Numbered from the stretch's first letter, positions 45,909 to 54,683 are shown. The stretch is 64,000 bases of DNA from Zobellia nedashkovskayae (GCF_015330125.1 NZ_JADDXR010000002.1:3050685-3114684), one strand, 5' to 3'. Notes: generated by a model not told the origin, from the letters alone. Made by a program: numbers and translations.

Positions 45909-47309
45909 ATGTTTTCAACACAAGAATATATAGCGCGTAGAGCAGGATTAAAGAAGCTGGTAGGAGAAGGATTAATTCTTCTTACGGGCAACGATGAAGT
46001 AGGTATAAATTTTGAAGACAACATATACCCTTTTAGACAGGATAGCACCTTTCTTTATTTCTTTGGAATCCAAACTTTTGGCTTAACGGCTATTATTGAT
46101 TTAGATAATGATGAGGAAATTATTTTTGGTGATAATCCATCAATCGATCATATTGTTTTCTCCGGTCCTATAGAATCATTACAAGACCAAGCTCGTAAAG
46201 TGGGAGTGTCAGCTGTAAAGTCGGTTTCAGAATTATCCGAATATATTGGAGGGGCGGTTTCCAAAGAAAAAAAAGTACATTTTTTACCGCCGTACAGAGC
46301 AGAACATTCCGTAAAATTATCGGCTTTACTAAATATTGCTATACCCGAACTTGAGGAGCATAGTTCTGTGGAGCTTATAAAAGCGATTGTAAAACTGAGA
46401 ACTAAAAAATCTGCTGCTGAGGTTTTAGAAATCGAAAAGGCATTGAATATTACGGTAGAAATGCAATATAGGGCAATGGAAGTTGCCAAGCCGGCATTAA
46501 AAGAATCCGATGTTTTTGGGGAAGTAAGTAAAATTGCACTTGCCAAAGGAGTAGGAACCTCGTTTCCGCGTATTGTAACCATCAATGGTCAGATTTTGCA
46601 TAACCACTACAGAGGTAATGAATTGAGTGAAGGAGATATGCTCCTATGCGATTGTGGGGGAGAAGTGGCCTCTGGTTATGCGGGAGATCTTACCCGTACC
46701 TTTCCCATTGCTAAAAAGTTCAGTGCAACTCAGAAAGCGGTTTATGATATTATGTATGCGTCTTACCGCACAGCGGTAGAGATGTTACGACCAGGGCAAT
46801 TGTTTTTAGATGTGCATTTGGCGGCAGCCGAAAAAATAGTTAAAGGTCTAATTACCCTTGGCCTTATGAAAGGAGATCCTAAAAAAGCAGTTGCAGAAGG
46901 AGCACATACCATGTTTTTTCAATGTGGTCTGGGGCATTTGTTAGGGCTTGATGTTCATGACATGGAAAATCTGGGAGAGCAATATGTGGGGTATACGGAC
47001 ACCCTAAAAAAACGAACGGATTTTGGTTTCCGTTCCTTACGATTAGGCCGAGCCTTAGAAGAAGGTATGGTGTTGACCGTAGAGCCTGGTATTTACTTTA
47101 TTCCGGAACTAATTGATTTGAGGAAAAAAGAAGGCAAGTATCAAGAATTCATAGATTATGAAGAACTTGAAAAATATAGAGATTTTGGGGGTATTAGAGT
47201 AGAAGATGTGTTTTTGATTACCAGCAACGGTGCACAAATACTAGGAAACAGACTACCCACCTCCGCAACGGAAATTGAAGAGTTTATGGTATCGTATAAA
47301 AGGCTGTAA
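45909..47309 (+). CDS. Xaa-Pro aminopeptidase (M24B)
   Basis: A 466-residue metallopeptidase with an N-terminal creatinase-like domain (FSTQEYIARRAGLKKLVGEG) and a C-terminal pita-bread domain. Metal ligands are the two Asp in CDCGGEVASGYAGDLTRTFP, the His in GLGHLLGLDVHD, the Glu in TVEPGIYF and the Glu in IRVEDVFLI. No signal peptide is seen, so it is likely cytoplasmic. It removes N-terminal residues before proline and follows the dipeptidyl peptidase gene. A hairpin with a T run ends the transcript. Confidence 0.9.
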   Translation: MFSTQEYIARRAGLKKLVGEGLILLTGNDEVGINFEDNIYPFRQDSTFLYFFGIQTFGLTAIIDLDNDEEIIFGDNPSIDHIVFSGPIESLQDQARKVGVSAVKSVSELSEYIGGAVSKEKKVHFLPPYRAEHSVKLSALLNIAIPELEEHSSVELIKAIVKLRTKKSAAEVLEIEKALNITVEMQYRAMEVAKPALKESDVFGEVSKIALAKGVGTSFPRIVTINGQILHNHYRGNELSEGDMLLCDCGGEVASGYAGDLTRTFPIAKKFSATQKAVYDIMYASYRTAVEMLRPGQLFLDVHLAAAEKIVKGLITLGLMKGDPKKAVAEGAHTMFFQCGLGHLLGLDVHDMENLGEQYVGYTDTLKKRTDFGFRSLRLGRALEEGMVLTVEPGIYFIPELIDLRKKEGKYQEFIDYEELEKYRDFGGIRVEDVFLITSNGAQILGNRLPTSATEIEEFMVSYKRL

Positions 47310-47343
47310 AGACTTTCATACGTAGCGTTACAATTGTTAGAGA

Positions 47344-47371
47344 AGGCCTTGGTGAAACAGGGTCTTTTTTT
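47344..47371 (+). terminator. Rho-independent terminator after the Xaa-Pro aminopeptidase gene
   Basis: A short stem AGGCCTT / AGGGTCT with two G-T pairs and loop GGTGAAAC is followed by seven T. It is weak but well placed, 34 bases after the stop. Confidence 0.5.
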
Positions 47372-47500
47372 GTCCTAGCTTCATCAAAAATTGAATAAAA
47401 ATCAGCAATACATAGGGGTGACCACCATCCTCTGGGGAGTTGGCCAGTTTTGAGATTTCTATAAATTGGTTCTATGCTATGATTTTTCCAAAAACGGGTC

Positions 47501-47728
47501 TCATATTTTAGCCAAACCTATGAATCCTCTAATCGTTAAAATACTATCTAGAATATAATAGTCTTGGGCGCAGTAATACACCGCTCCGCTTATGCCGGTT
47601 AGTGTAAGAGAAATGTCAATGTAGATTTTACCTTGTATTAGTTTTTCTACGAGACCAGTTTTAAAATAATAGTTAATAAAGAAAAGCCCGTATACCGCTG
47701 TTAACTAATAATTTGTGCGCTTTTCCAT
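47501..47728 (-). pseudogene. Decayed paralogue of the two-helix membrane protein at 21910
   Basis: The frame on the minus strand starts MEKRTNY then stops (TAG) and continues in frame with AVYGLFFINYYFKT and VEKLIQGKIYID to SGAVYYCAQDYYILDSILTI before TGA. The second block aligns with MERVIQSNIYSD to IGATIYYMKGSYILGSILAV of the 65-residue protein at 21910-22107. The first block matches that protein's C-terminal AVYGIVYLVKILEYFFK. So it is a mosaic of two joined partial copies with a premature stop. An (AT)n tract (47735-47750) lies upstream, then AAATAGAAAAATGGA as before the intact gene. The rest of the gap 47372-47811 shows nothing else. Confidence 0.65.
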
Positions 47729-47811
47729 AACTTAATATATATATATATATTAAATAGAAAAATGGAGTAGCTATTCTAGTAATCGTCTAATTATTTGGAA
47801 TAGTAGGAAAC

Positions 47812-48291
47812 TTAATTTTTCACGATGTTTGTAAGAATATTAGCGATTCTATTTTTTATAGATTTTCTACCTATTCCAAAAATGAGTCCAATAAGTATTA
47901 AGCTGGCTATTATGAGCTTATAATTTATCTTGATTTCAGGAATAAACAGTCCTGCGAAAAATAAGGTAAGACCAACACCAACAGCTATAAAAGCTAAATG
48001 TTCTAAACTGGTAATGCTCTTAATTTCAATTCTGTGATTAGGTAGCTCTAGAAACTCAATACGCCCTTTTCTTAAGATTCTCATTCCAGCCCTTTCATTA
48101 TCTCCAGAATGTGTAGTAAATCCAATGGGATATATAAAATTAATGCCGTTGCCATTCTCTTCGGTGCGGAAGTTATGATTTTGAAGAACAGTTTTAGTAG
48201 ATAAAAGTAGTTTGTCAGAAGCAACCTGAAAGCTATTTACGGTATCTATATTTTGCTGCTGAGAAAGTTTTAAAGAAAAAATATGCTTCAT
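47812..48291 (-). CDS. Hypothetical membrane protein
   Basis: A 159-residue protein with an N-terminal soluble half (QNIDTVNSFQVASDKLLLST, FRTEENGNGINFIYP) and two C-terminal hydrophobic helices (AFIAVGVGLTLFFAGLFI and LIIASLILIGLIFGIG). The soluble part has a PH-like or SRPBCC-like strand pattern but I cannot place it. It lies alone in the accessory zone. Confidence 0.55.
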   Translation of the reverse strand: MKHIFSLKLSQQQNIDTVNSFQVASDKLLLSTKTVLQNHNFRTEENGNGINFIYPIGFTTHSGDNERAGMRILRKGRIEFLELPNHRIEIKSITSLEHLAFIAVGVGLTLFFAGLFIPEIKINYKLIIASLILIGLIFGIGRKSIKNRIANILTNIVKN

Positions 48292-48353
48292 TGCTATTTT
48301 ATTTTCAAGAAGGAAGACTTATTAATAGCAATAGTGCTTGACTACGTCCAATA

Positions 48354-48426
48354 TTGTTATAAAAAGTCGATTAATAAGTCTTTATACGAACATTCTAAAA
48401 GTAGGATATTTCGTATAACATAACAA
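48354..48426. repeat. Inverted repeats in the gap upstream of the membrane protein gene
   Basis: Arms ATACGAA (48384-48390) / TTCGTAT (48410-48416) and outer arms TTGTTAT (48354-48360) / ATAACAA (48420-48426) form an asymmetric nested structure. It may be another boundary site. The rest of the 48292-48663 gap contains site I (below) and no gene. Confidence 0.4.
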
Positions 48427-48625
48427 GGGGTTAAAAAATTAAAGAAGCCCATAGCATAACAGGCAAGGAAAATATACATTTAAAAGTGGTGGTAAAAAAT
48501 CAAATATGTTTGCAAGAATTAGTAGACCAGCTTATGGTTTTTAGTGATATTAATACATTTCTTATATTATCTAAAGTTTAGTTTTCTTTTTTTTGTCCAA
48601 AGCTAAATTTGAATATTTCGCTGTC

Positions 48626-48663
48626 ACGTAATTTTCGATTTAGTACTAAACTTTGCATTACGT
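48626..48663. repeat. attC-like boundary hairpin I
   Basis: Outer arms ACGTAAT (48626-48632) and ATTACGT (48657-48663) enclose the perfect 12-bp palindrome TTTAGTACTAAA (48639-48650). The site abuts the stop of the hydrolase gene at 48664 on its 3 prime side. Confidence 0.55.
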
Positions 48664-49314
48664 TTAGATTTTGTTGTAGTACGTTTTTATTTCTCGGTTT
48701 ATTATATTACTTATTTCTTTAGCTTTATCTACTATCATAAAATGTCCACCTTTATCAATCAAAATTGTATTATCTCCTTTTGGTGGAAGTAATTTATCTT
48801 TAGTTCCTCCAATCTTAATCAAACTTGGTAATTGAGATTGATTTTTCCAATTCATTAGTTCCCTAATCGCCCATTTTGTAAAACTAACATCCGTATCGTC
48901 TATTATTGAGTTTAATAGTTCTTTCTTGTCCGTTCCAAACATAAAACGTGCAATTGCTTTCGGTGGGTTTAACAAGCTCTCAGGAACGAGTTCTATCAGT
49001 TTTGATTTTCCTGTTAGTTTGATAATACCGCTCAATTCATTTCTTGTTTCAACAGATGATATTAAAATAGTGAATCTTGGTTTAGTTAATTTACTGATTT
49101 CAGTTGCTATTAAACCGCCAAAACTTACCCCCAAAATCCCGAAATTTTTATCCGTGCCTATTCCGTATTCAACGATTAGTCTTTTGGAATATTCTATAAT
49201 AGATTCCTTTGTATTGGGTTTAATCCACTCAACAGGAACTAATTCGTGGTCAAGAGTCAAATATTTGAACACCCTTTTGTCTGCTCCAAGTCCACTAATT
49301 GCATATATTTTCAT
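48664..49314 (-). CDS. Alpha/beta hydrolase fold protein
   Basis: A 216-residue soluble protein. The N-terminus MKIYAISGLGADKRVF holds the oxyanion region, the nucleophile elbow is GVSFGG, the acid is probably in IGGTKDKL and the His in DKGGHFMIVD. It is short for the fold and lacks a big cap domain. The substrate is unknown. It is bracketed by boundary repeat G upstream and hairpin I downstream, so it fits the cassette layout. Confidence 0.78.
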   Translation of the reverse strand: MKIYAISGLGADKRVFKYLTLDHELVPVEWIKPNTKESIIEYSKRLIVEYGIGTDKNFGILGVSFGGLIATEISKLTKPRFTILISSVETRNELSGIIKLTGKSKLIELVPESLLNPPKAIARFMFGTDKKELLNSIIDDTDVSFTKWAIRELMNWKNQSQLPSLIKIGGTKDKLLPPKGDNTILIDKGGHFMIVDKAKEISNIINREIKTYYNKI

Positions 49315-49329
49315 TTGTTACTAAGTGTT

Positions 49330-49540
49330 CTTGAGAAATGAACTATAACGGTTTAATTATCAACAGTACGCGAGCAAACTAGCGTTTGCTTTCCGCCACG
49401 CACATAGCAAAATCTTTTTGTTTTGTTTTTTCTTTTTCTTGTTTAAAGCAAAATCCCAAAGATTTTGCGGACTTCATAAAAATACACAAACCATTCGATT
49501 AAGCCCTAAAGCCCGCATTATGTTTAGGTATTGTTAGCAT
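49330..49540. repeat. attC-like boundary repeat G
   Basis: About 210 bp between two minus-strand genes. It has inverted arms GCAAAC / GTTTGC (49374-49389), a GCAAAATC-rich core with CAAAATC / GATTTTG pairing (about 49448-49468), and ends GCTAACAATACC on the minus strand. A degenerate copy lies at 34400-34512. From memory, similar sequences recur in marine Flavobacteriia genomes; not checked. Confidence 0.65.
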
Positions 49541-49543
49541 TAG

Positions 49544-50251
49544 TTATTTTTTCTTTACGAGCAATGGATATACTTCTCCTGAATCATGTTCGTCAATAAT
49601 AAACATGAAATTATCTTTATAATTTAGGGATTCAAATCCGCCATTCCTGTCAATTTTTAACAGAACATCATGGATTGCAATCATTCCCTCTAACTTATAT
49701 ATTTCAATTATTTCATCATAACCTTCAACTAATTCGATATCATTAAATTCCTCCATTTCGATGATATCTCCATCTTTCAGTTCATCATAGTTGATATGGT
49801 CGTTTGTGTATTTTTCAGGTAGATTTTCATGATGTAAACTTTCAAGACTATCAAAAAATCTTAACCCGATTCCCGGGCATGCATAAAAATCGGTTGTGAA
49901 GTCATAATCAAACCCCATATCGAATTTGTCAAACTGTACTTGGAAGTCCTTCCATTCGCCAATTCCGTAAGCAGTAGCTTCTACATTTTTTTGAAAAAAG
50001 TAATCATACTCAAAAAGTATGGCATATAATTCTTCCTCTTTTTTTATTCCTTTTTTAGGATTTGACCACCAGTCCTTTAAGTTTTTGACAACTTCTATTT
50101 CTAAATTTTGTTTGTAATTTTCAAAATCAAATTCCTTCAAATTTTGGAGAATATCTTTTAAATAGCTGTCTAAATTTGAATTGGAGTCAAGAATAGAGAA
50201 GTACTTGTTTCTATTCTTGATTAAATTTTGTCTAATAATCTGGTTGTTCAT
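49544..50251 (-). CDS. Hypothetical acidic protein in a repeat-bounded cassette
   Basis: A 235-residue soluble protein rich in Asp, Glu, Phe and Tyr (DFQVQFDKFDMGFDYDF, GDIIEMEEFNDIELVEGYDE). No domain recognised. The acidic composition and its place between boundary repeat G and interspersed repeat copy 3 would fit an immunity-type or accessory protein, but that is a guess. Confidence 0.55.
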   Translation of the reverse strand: MNNQIIRQNLIKNRNKYFSILDSNSNLDSYLKDILQNLKEFDFENYKQNLEIEVVKNLKDWWSNPKKGIKKEEELYAILFEYDYFFQKNVEATAYGIGEWKDFQVQFDKFDMGFDYDFTTDFYACPGIGLRFFDSLESLHHENLPEKYTNDHINYDELKDGDIIEMEEFNDIELVEGYDEIIEIYKLEGMIAIHDVLLKIDRNGGFESLNYKDNFMFIIDEHDSGEVYPLLVKKK

Positions 50252-50273
50252 TATTTATGAATAATTAATGCTT

Positions 50274-50472
50274 AACAATTATATAAAGCAACTAGTTACT
50301 TTATATCTCTAATCTAGCGGTAAAAAGCAACTAGTGGTTTTATGCAGTTTTCCTTACTTTTTAGACTTATCTATAAAGATCACAATACTAATCATAATAC
50401 AATTACAGAAATCTGTAAGTATAGTGTAAGATGAACACTATTCGTTAAAGTGTAGGAATTTATCGACGTAAG
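50274..50472. repeat. Interspersed repeat element, copy 3 (truncated, about 200 bp)
   Basis: It opens with a 24-bp palindrome with one mismatched pair (50282-50305), has a second degenerate AAAGCAACTAGTGGTTTTAT block, and shares CACTATTCGT and TAGGAATTTATCGACGTA with copy 1. The match ends near 50472, so the terminal hairpin present in copies 1 and 2 is missing. The bases to 50669 contain no gene I can support. Confidence 0.75.
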
Positions 50473-50669
50473 AGGGAAATACATCAATTCTTGTGGAAAG
50501 TTTATTTAAAAACAAATCTGGAATTAGAAATCTGCAAGAATGCTTCGGCCTAAAATGAAAATCATCTCTAGCGTATTCGGCAACAAACATCATCGGCTTA
50601 CAGCCCATAAAACATCCGCTGCAAAGCAAAAAATAATATTTAGGCACAATTCCCGGTTGGGTAATGTGG

Positions 50670-51548
50670 TTACTTCTTCTTAAAAAGACTAATCACCTTC
50701 ATTACCAATTTAACGCCTGCCAAGACTACCAAACCTACGCCAAGGCCTACTAGAAATTCTTTAACAATGTCCGGTAATTGTGGTAAAAGGTCATGGAAGA
50801 AATGAATGTTATGCACAAAAATACCACCGGCAACCAATAGGAGCGCAATAGTACCAATTACGGAAAGGCTTTTTATGACCCATGGCAAAGCACCAACCAA
50901 GAACCTGCCCACATAATCAGAAAAGCTATTGTCCTGCTCATTAAGGTTAATGAGTTTAAGACCAAATTCATCCATACGAACAATCATGGCAACAATACCA
51001 TACACGCCAACGGTGGCAATTAATGCAATTAGCGAAACTACAGGTATTTGAATATTTAACGGCTCATCTGCCACGGAGCCCAAAGCAATGATAATAATTT
51101 CTACAGAAAGAATAAAGTCTGTTACAATGGCTGCTTTTACGCGTTCTTTTTCTAAAGCAAGTATATCTGCTTCGGTCATTTCTGTGTTCAGCGTTTGGTG
51201 TGCGGCATCATGGTGCGGCACAAAAACTTCATAGATTTTTTCCGCTCCCTCATACGCCAAATAAAGTCCACCAAGCACCAACGCTACAATTATAGCAGAG
51301 GGGAGGAGGTAACTGAGTAGAAAGGCAATGGGTAGAATAATTAGCTTATTGACCATAGACCCTTTTGAGATGGCCCACAGTACAGGAATTTCGCGATCGG
51401 ACATAAAACCGGAGGCTTTCTCTGCATTTACTGCCAAATCATCTCCTAGAATACCAGCCGTTTTCTTGGCGGTAATTTTACTCATAGCCGCAACATCATC
51501 CATAAGTGCAGCAATATCATCTAGTAACGCAAAAAATCCTGAGGCCAT
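50670..51548 (-). CDS. DUF808 family inner-membrane protein
   Basis: A 292-residue membrane protein with the DUF808 signature at the N-terminus (ALLDDIAALMDDVAAMSK, then KTAGILGDDLAVNAEKASGF). At least five hydrophobic helices follow (for example LIILPIAFLLSYLLP and VIGTIALLLVAGGIFVHNI). The family is related to YedI of E. coli, of unknown function. It is encoded 21 bases after the DUF5670 small protein gene, so the two probably form one operon. Confidence 0.88.
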   Translation of the reverse strand: MASGFFALLDDIAALMDDVAAMSKITAKKTAGILGDDLAVNAEKASGFMSDREIPVLWAISKGSMVNKLIILPIAFLLSYLLPSAIIVALVLGGLYLAYEGAEKIYEVFVPHHDAAHQTLNTEMTEADILALEKERVKAAIVTDFILSVEIIIIALGSVADEPLNIQIPVVSLIALIATVGVYGIVAMIVRMDEFGLKLINLNEQDNSFSDYVGRFLVGALPWVIKSLSVIGTIALLLVAGGIFVHNIHFFHDLLPQLPDIVKEFLVGLGVGLVVLAGVKLVMKVISLFKKK

Positions 51549-51569
51549 AGCTAAAGGGGTGCTTTTTAA

Positions 51570-51731
51570 TTATTCTTTATTTTTCTGACCTATAAACCAG
51601 TTATAGACAATTAGGATAACGGCCAATACCAATAATAGGTGAATTAGACCTCCCAAAATCTGAAAGACCAAAAATCCTAAAATCCATCCAATAATCAATA
51701 CTATTATGATACTATATATAAGATATTTCAT
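51570..51731 (-). CDS. Small membrane protein, lmo0937/DUF5670 family
   Basis: A 53-residue protein starting at the ATG at 51731: MKYLIYSIIIVLIIGWILGF, then a second helix HLLLVLAVILIVYNWF and a polar tail. This is the short two-helix lmo0937/DUF5670 type, often stress-induced. It shares an operon with the DUF808 gene. Confidence 0.8.
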   Translation of the reverse strand: MKYLIYSIIIVLIIGWILGFLVFQILGGLIHLLLVLAVILIVYNWFIGQKNKE

Positions 51732-52032
51732 GTTTTTTTCTCTTTTTTAAGGTGTTCAGGGCTCTAAACGGGCATTTTGCACTTCATTTTATGAATTTTT
51801 AAAGTGAAGTGTTTTTGAACACGGGTTAAACATGACACTAATATAAAGGGCTGTTTTGAGGAGCATAGCCGCTATCCGTTTCTTTTTTGATGGATAACAT
51901 AGCAATTGGTTTTTAAGTGGCCTATCAGAGTCCCAAAAACATTATGGTATTAAAAAACTGCCCCATAACTCCAAGTAAAATGTACTTGTGCCATGGGGCA
52001 GTTCTATATGCTTCCGTAAACCGTGCTTGTGC
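51732..52032. promoter_or_regulatory. Control region with nested inverted repeats upstream of the DUF5670-DUF808 operon, plus terminator
   Basis: Nested arms GTGTTC (51752-51757) / GAACAC (51817-51822) and CACTTCA (51780-51786) / TGAAGTG (51805-51811) lie 20-90 bases upstream of the small protein start. They could be operators or a leader hairpin. A terminator (stem AACTGCCCCAT / ATGGGGCAGTT, 51956-52003, then T6 on the minus strand) ends the branching-enzyme transcript. Nothing else seen. Confidence 0.5.
51956..52003 (-). terminator. Rho-independent terminator of the GH13 gene
   Basis: An 11-bp perfect stem AACTGCCCCAT / ATGGGGCAGTT is followed on the minus strand by TTTTTT. It lies 30 bases after the GH13 stop. 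Confidence 0.85.
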
Positions 52033-53829
52033 TTATTTTGTATAAATGAGCGCTGCGTACGCAGGAATGGTAACCTGACCAGTGAACGGTTTTTCGTCCG
52101 TTGGTTCTTCTACTTTTTCCATGCCTTCTACGGCTAGTTCTGAGAAATCTTCATCATAGCCTTTCCATGTGCTATTAAAACGTAATTTCCATTCCGCATC
52201 TTTGGCAACGCCAATTCCGTATTCTTCAAAAGCCTTGTCCCCAAAGTTTAGAATAACCAATACCGGTTCATTATCATCAGCATCCCTGCTACGTACGTAG
52301 GCAAGAATTTTTGTGTCTTGATTAAAGTGAATAATTTCTATCTGTTGTCCTCGCAGTCCGTTGGTGCGTTCTGCTTTTCCGGTTCTAAGCGCAATAAGGT
52401 CCGTAGATAGTTTATTAATGCCCTTTAGTTTGTCTAGTTTTCCCCAGTCCAAAGCTTCCGTATCTTGAAAATATTCATCTTCAATAAATTCCTGACCTTG
52501 GAACAACATAGGTATTCCCGGTGCGGTTAGCGTAAGAACAATACCCAGAATGGCACGTTTTTTAGCAAACGGACTTTCTGCATCTCCCGGCTGTATTTCT
52601 TCGGGAACCCTGGCCTTGCCATTGGCAACTTCATCATGAGATTCCGTATAGATGATTCTTCTAAAGGCATCACCACTATAGCTGTAGGTTAGGGCGTTCA
52701 CTATTTGTTGAAGGTCTCTATCTGAGTCGTTGATCATCGTTAACACCTCACGAACGGGGTGTACAAAATTCATATCCCACTGAGAGCCGTAACCCAATCC
52801 ACCGTATTCAGAACTGTCCGTTACCTTGTCATCACCTTTTAGGTCTTCGGCAATGGTCAATACATGAGGATATTTAGATTGAATTTGCATGTTAATATCC
52901 CGCATGAGGATATTCCCTTCATTTATTTCCGTATCCAATCCCAGACCGCCACCTTCAAACCTAATGTATGAAGTAGCATCCATCCGTAGGCCATCACAAC
53001 GGTATTTATCTATCCAGAACATGGCATTGTCCGCAATGTATTTCCTTACTTCGGTTCGGCCATAATCGGGGCGGGTATCTCCCCATGGGGTTTCCGAACG
53101 GTAATCATTATAAAAATAGATTCCACCTTTATCATTTTCGCTCCAACCATCAAATTGCCAAAGGGCTATATCAGAAGGTCCAAAATGGTTGTAAACCACA
53201 TCCATAATAACCGCAATACCTTGTTTATGGGCTTCTTTTACCAGTTTAGCAAAACCATCCGGCCCGCCGTAATCTTGTTCAATAGCAAAAGGATGCGCTG
53301 GGTTATAGCCCCAAGAAATTCCGCCTGCAAATTCTGCTACAGGTAATAATTCTATACAGTTAATGCCCAGTTTTTTTAGATAGGGGAGTTTCTCAATAAC
53401 ATCTTCAAACGTACCTACCTGATCTGGTTTTTTACGGTTGAAAGTCCCCACATGTAGTTCGTAGATAACGAGCTCGTTCCAATTGGCAATTTGAAAATCA
53501 TCGCCCTCCCAATCAAAATCTAGTTTCCTTGCAATGGAATTTCCATCGCTATTGGTGACCTCTACGGCATAGGGATCGTTACGTTGGTATTCATTTTTGC
53601 CATTTATGATCAAAAATTTATATTCGTCGCCTTCTTTACATTTATCGGTAACGCCGGCCCAATAGCCATTCTCTTCGAGTTCTAGTTCTAACTTGTCTTT
53701 TTTCCAGTCGTTAAAATCGCCAATAACAAAAACTTTATCGGCATTGGGTGCCCAAACCCTAAAGGTTGTAGAAGCATCATCTGTTAAGATGGCTCCCATG
53801 CCTGCACTTTTATCTAAAGTAACTTCCAT
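52033..53829 (-). CDS. GH13 enzyme, 1,4-alpha-glucan branching-enzyme-like, with CBM48
   Basis: A 598-residue cytoplasmic protein. The ATG at 53829 is preferred to an in-frame TTG at 53853. An N-terminal CBM48 domain (TFRWVAPNADKVFVIGDFND-like pattern in residues 20-100) precedes the GH13 barrel. The barrel has VMDVVYNHF, the nucleophile in DGLRMDA, the acid Glu in TIAEDL and the third acid region ESHDEVAN. A C-terminal beta domain ends the protein. Branching enzymes and maltooligosyl trehalose hydrolases share this layout; branching enzyme is the more likely reading. The gene has its own promoter and terminator. Confidence 0.8.
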   Translation of the reverse strand: MEVTLDKSAGMGAILTDDASTTFRVWAPNADKVFVIGDFNDWKKDKLELELEENGYWAGVTDKCKEGDEYKFLIINGKNEYQRNDPYAVEVTNSDGNSIARKLDFDWEGDDFQIANWNELVIYELHVGTFNRKKPDQVGTFEDVIEKLPYLKKLGINCIELLPVAEFAGGISWGYNPAHPFAIEQDYGGPDGFAKLVKEAHKQGIAVIMDVVYNHFGPSDIALWQFDGWSENDKGGIYFYNDYRSETPWGDTRPDYGRTEVRKYIADNAMFWIDKYRCDGLRMDATSYIRFEGGGLGLDTEINEGNILMRDINMQIQSKYPHVLTIAEDLKGDDKVTDSSEYGGLGYGSQWDMNFVHPVREVLTMINDSDRDLQQIVNALTYSYSGDAFRRIIYTESHDEVANGKARVPEEIQPGDAESPFAKKRAILGIVLTLTAPGIPMLFQGQEFIEDEYFQDTEALDWGKLDKLKGINKLSTDLIALRTGKAERTNGLRGQQIEIIHFNQDTKILAYVRSRDADDNEPVLVILNFGDKAFEEYGIGVAKDAEWKLRFNSTWKGYDEDFSELAVEGMEKVEEPTDEKPFTGQVTIPAYAALIYTK

Positions 53830-54287
53830 ATTATCTGTATTTTCTATAAGCAAAAGGAGCTCATAAGTGTCCTATCAAAAATAATATGAAAAGGAATAAA
53901 AAGGTAAAAAACGAGGGCTTATAAATACCCCTAACCCGTTAAATATTAACCCGATAAATACCAATTTAAGGTATTTTGATTTTATGTTCATTATTAAAGA
54001 TGGAATTGAAAAAAGCGGGTGTTCTATAGAAATCCGTAATAATTTGAAGGTAAGCCTTACAACTTAAAATTCGTAGCTATTGAGAAATTAGTAAAATAAC
54101 CACCTAGATAGACGTTTTAGGGACTTGATACCGCTTTTTGATTAATAATTACCAGTAATTTTTGCCATAACAATAAATATTTGCTAATTATCTAGCATGG
54201 TGATTGTTAAAAAAATTTGGAGGTTATCTTTGGCCTCCCTTTAACAGAGATATAATGTTTGGAGGGTACGCTGGAAATAAGCTTATT
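53830..54287. promoter_or_regulatory. Divergent gap between GH13 and response regulator genes
   Basis: This 458-base region contains a short direct repeat TAACCCG at 53932-53938 and 53947-53953, 15 bases apart, located 103-124 bases before the GH13 start. That spacing could suit a regulator, but it is only suggestive. No gene or hairpin of note is visible in the rest. Confidence 0.3.
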
Positions 54288-54683
54288 ATGAATACCGGAC
54301 CACTTATTTATATTGATGATGATGAAGATGACCGCATGTTGTTTCAAGAAGCTATAGAAGAGCTTTTTCCGATGCTGCCTGTGGAGTCTTTTGATAACGG
54401 ATCGTCTTTTTTGAAACGGTTGACCAGTGATTTGGTTATTTTGCCAAAACTGATATTTTTAGATTTGAATATGCCGGTAGTAAGCGGTGCGGAATGTTTG
54501 ACCAGAATTAGAAAAAACACGCTTTTTACGGAAATACCCGTAATCATGTATTCTACTACAAGTAACCCCAAAGACCAATTGCGTTGTTTGGATTTGGGGG
54601 CCAATATGTTCGTTACCAAGTCTAGGTCTTATAACGCAATGAAAAAGCAGTTGACAGAAATAATCAGTAAACATCTTTTTTAA
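54288..54683 (+). CDS. Single-domain response regulator
   Basis: A 131-residue receiver domain without an output domain. The acidic pocket is in YIDDDEDD, the phospho-acceptor Asp59 is in FLDLNMP, the conserved Thr/Ser is in MYSTTS and the Lys in FVTKS. The ATG at 54288 gives the standard length; upstream in-frame starts at 54204 (TTG) and 54255 (ATG) would add unlike sequence. No kinase gene is adjacent, so it is an orphan of the Rcp1-like kind, probably a phosphorelay partner of a kinase elsewhere. Confidence 0.85.
   Translation: MNTGPLIYIDDDEDDRMLFQEAIEELFPMLPVESFDNGSSFLKRLTSDLVILPKLIFLDLNMPVVSGAECLTRIRKNTLFTEIPVIMYSTTSNPKDQLRCLDLGANMFVTKSRSYNAMKKQLTEIISKHLF

Noticed and set aside
50438..50647. 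Minus-strand 69-residue Cys-containing frame
   Set aside because: It begins outside and ends inside the third copy of the interspersed repeat; the Cys pattern is not matched by any family I know. Left out as probable chance.
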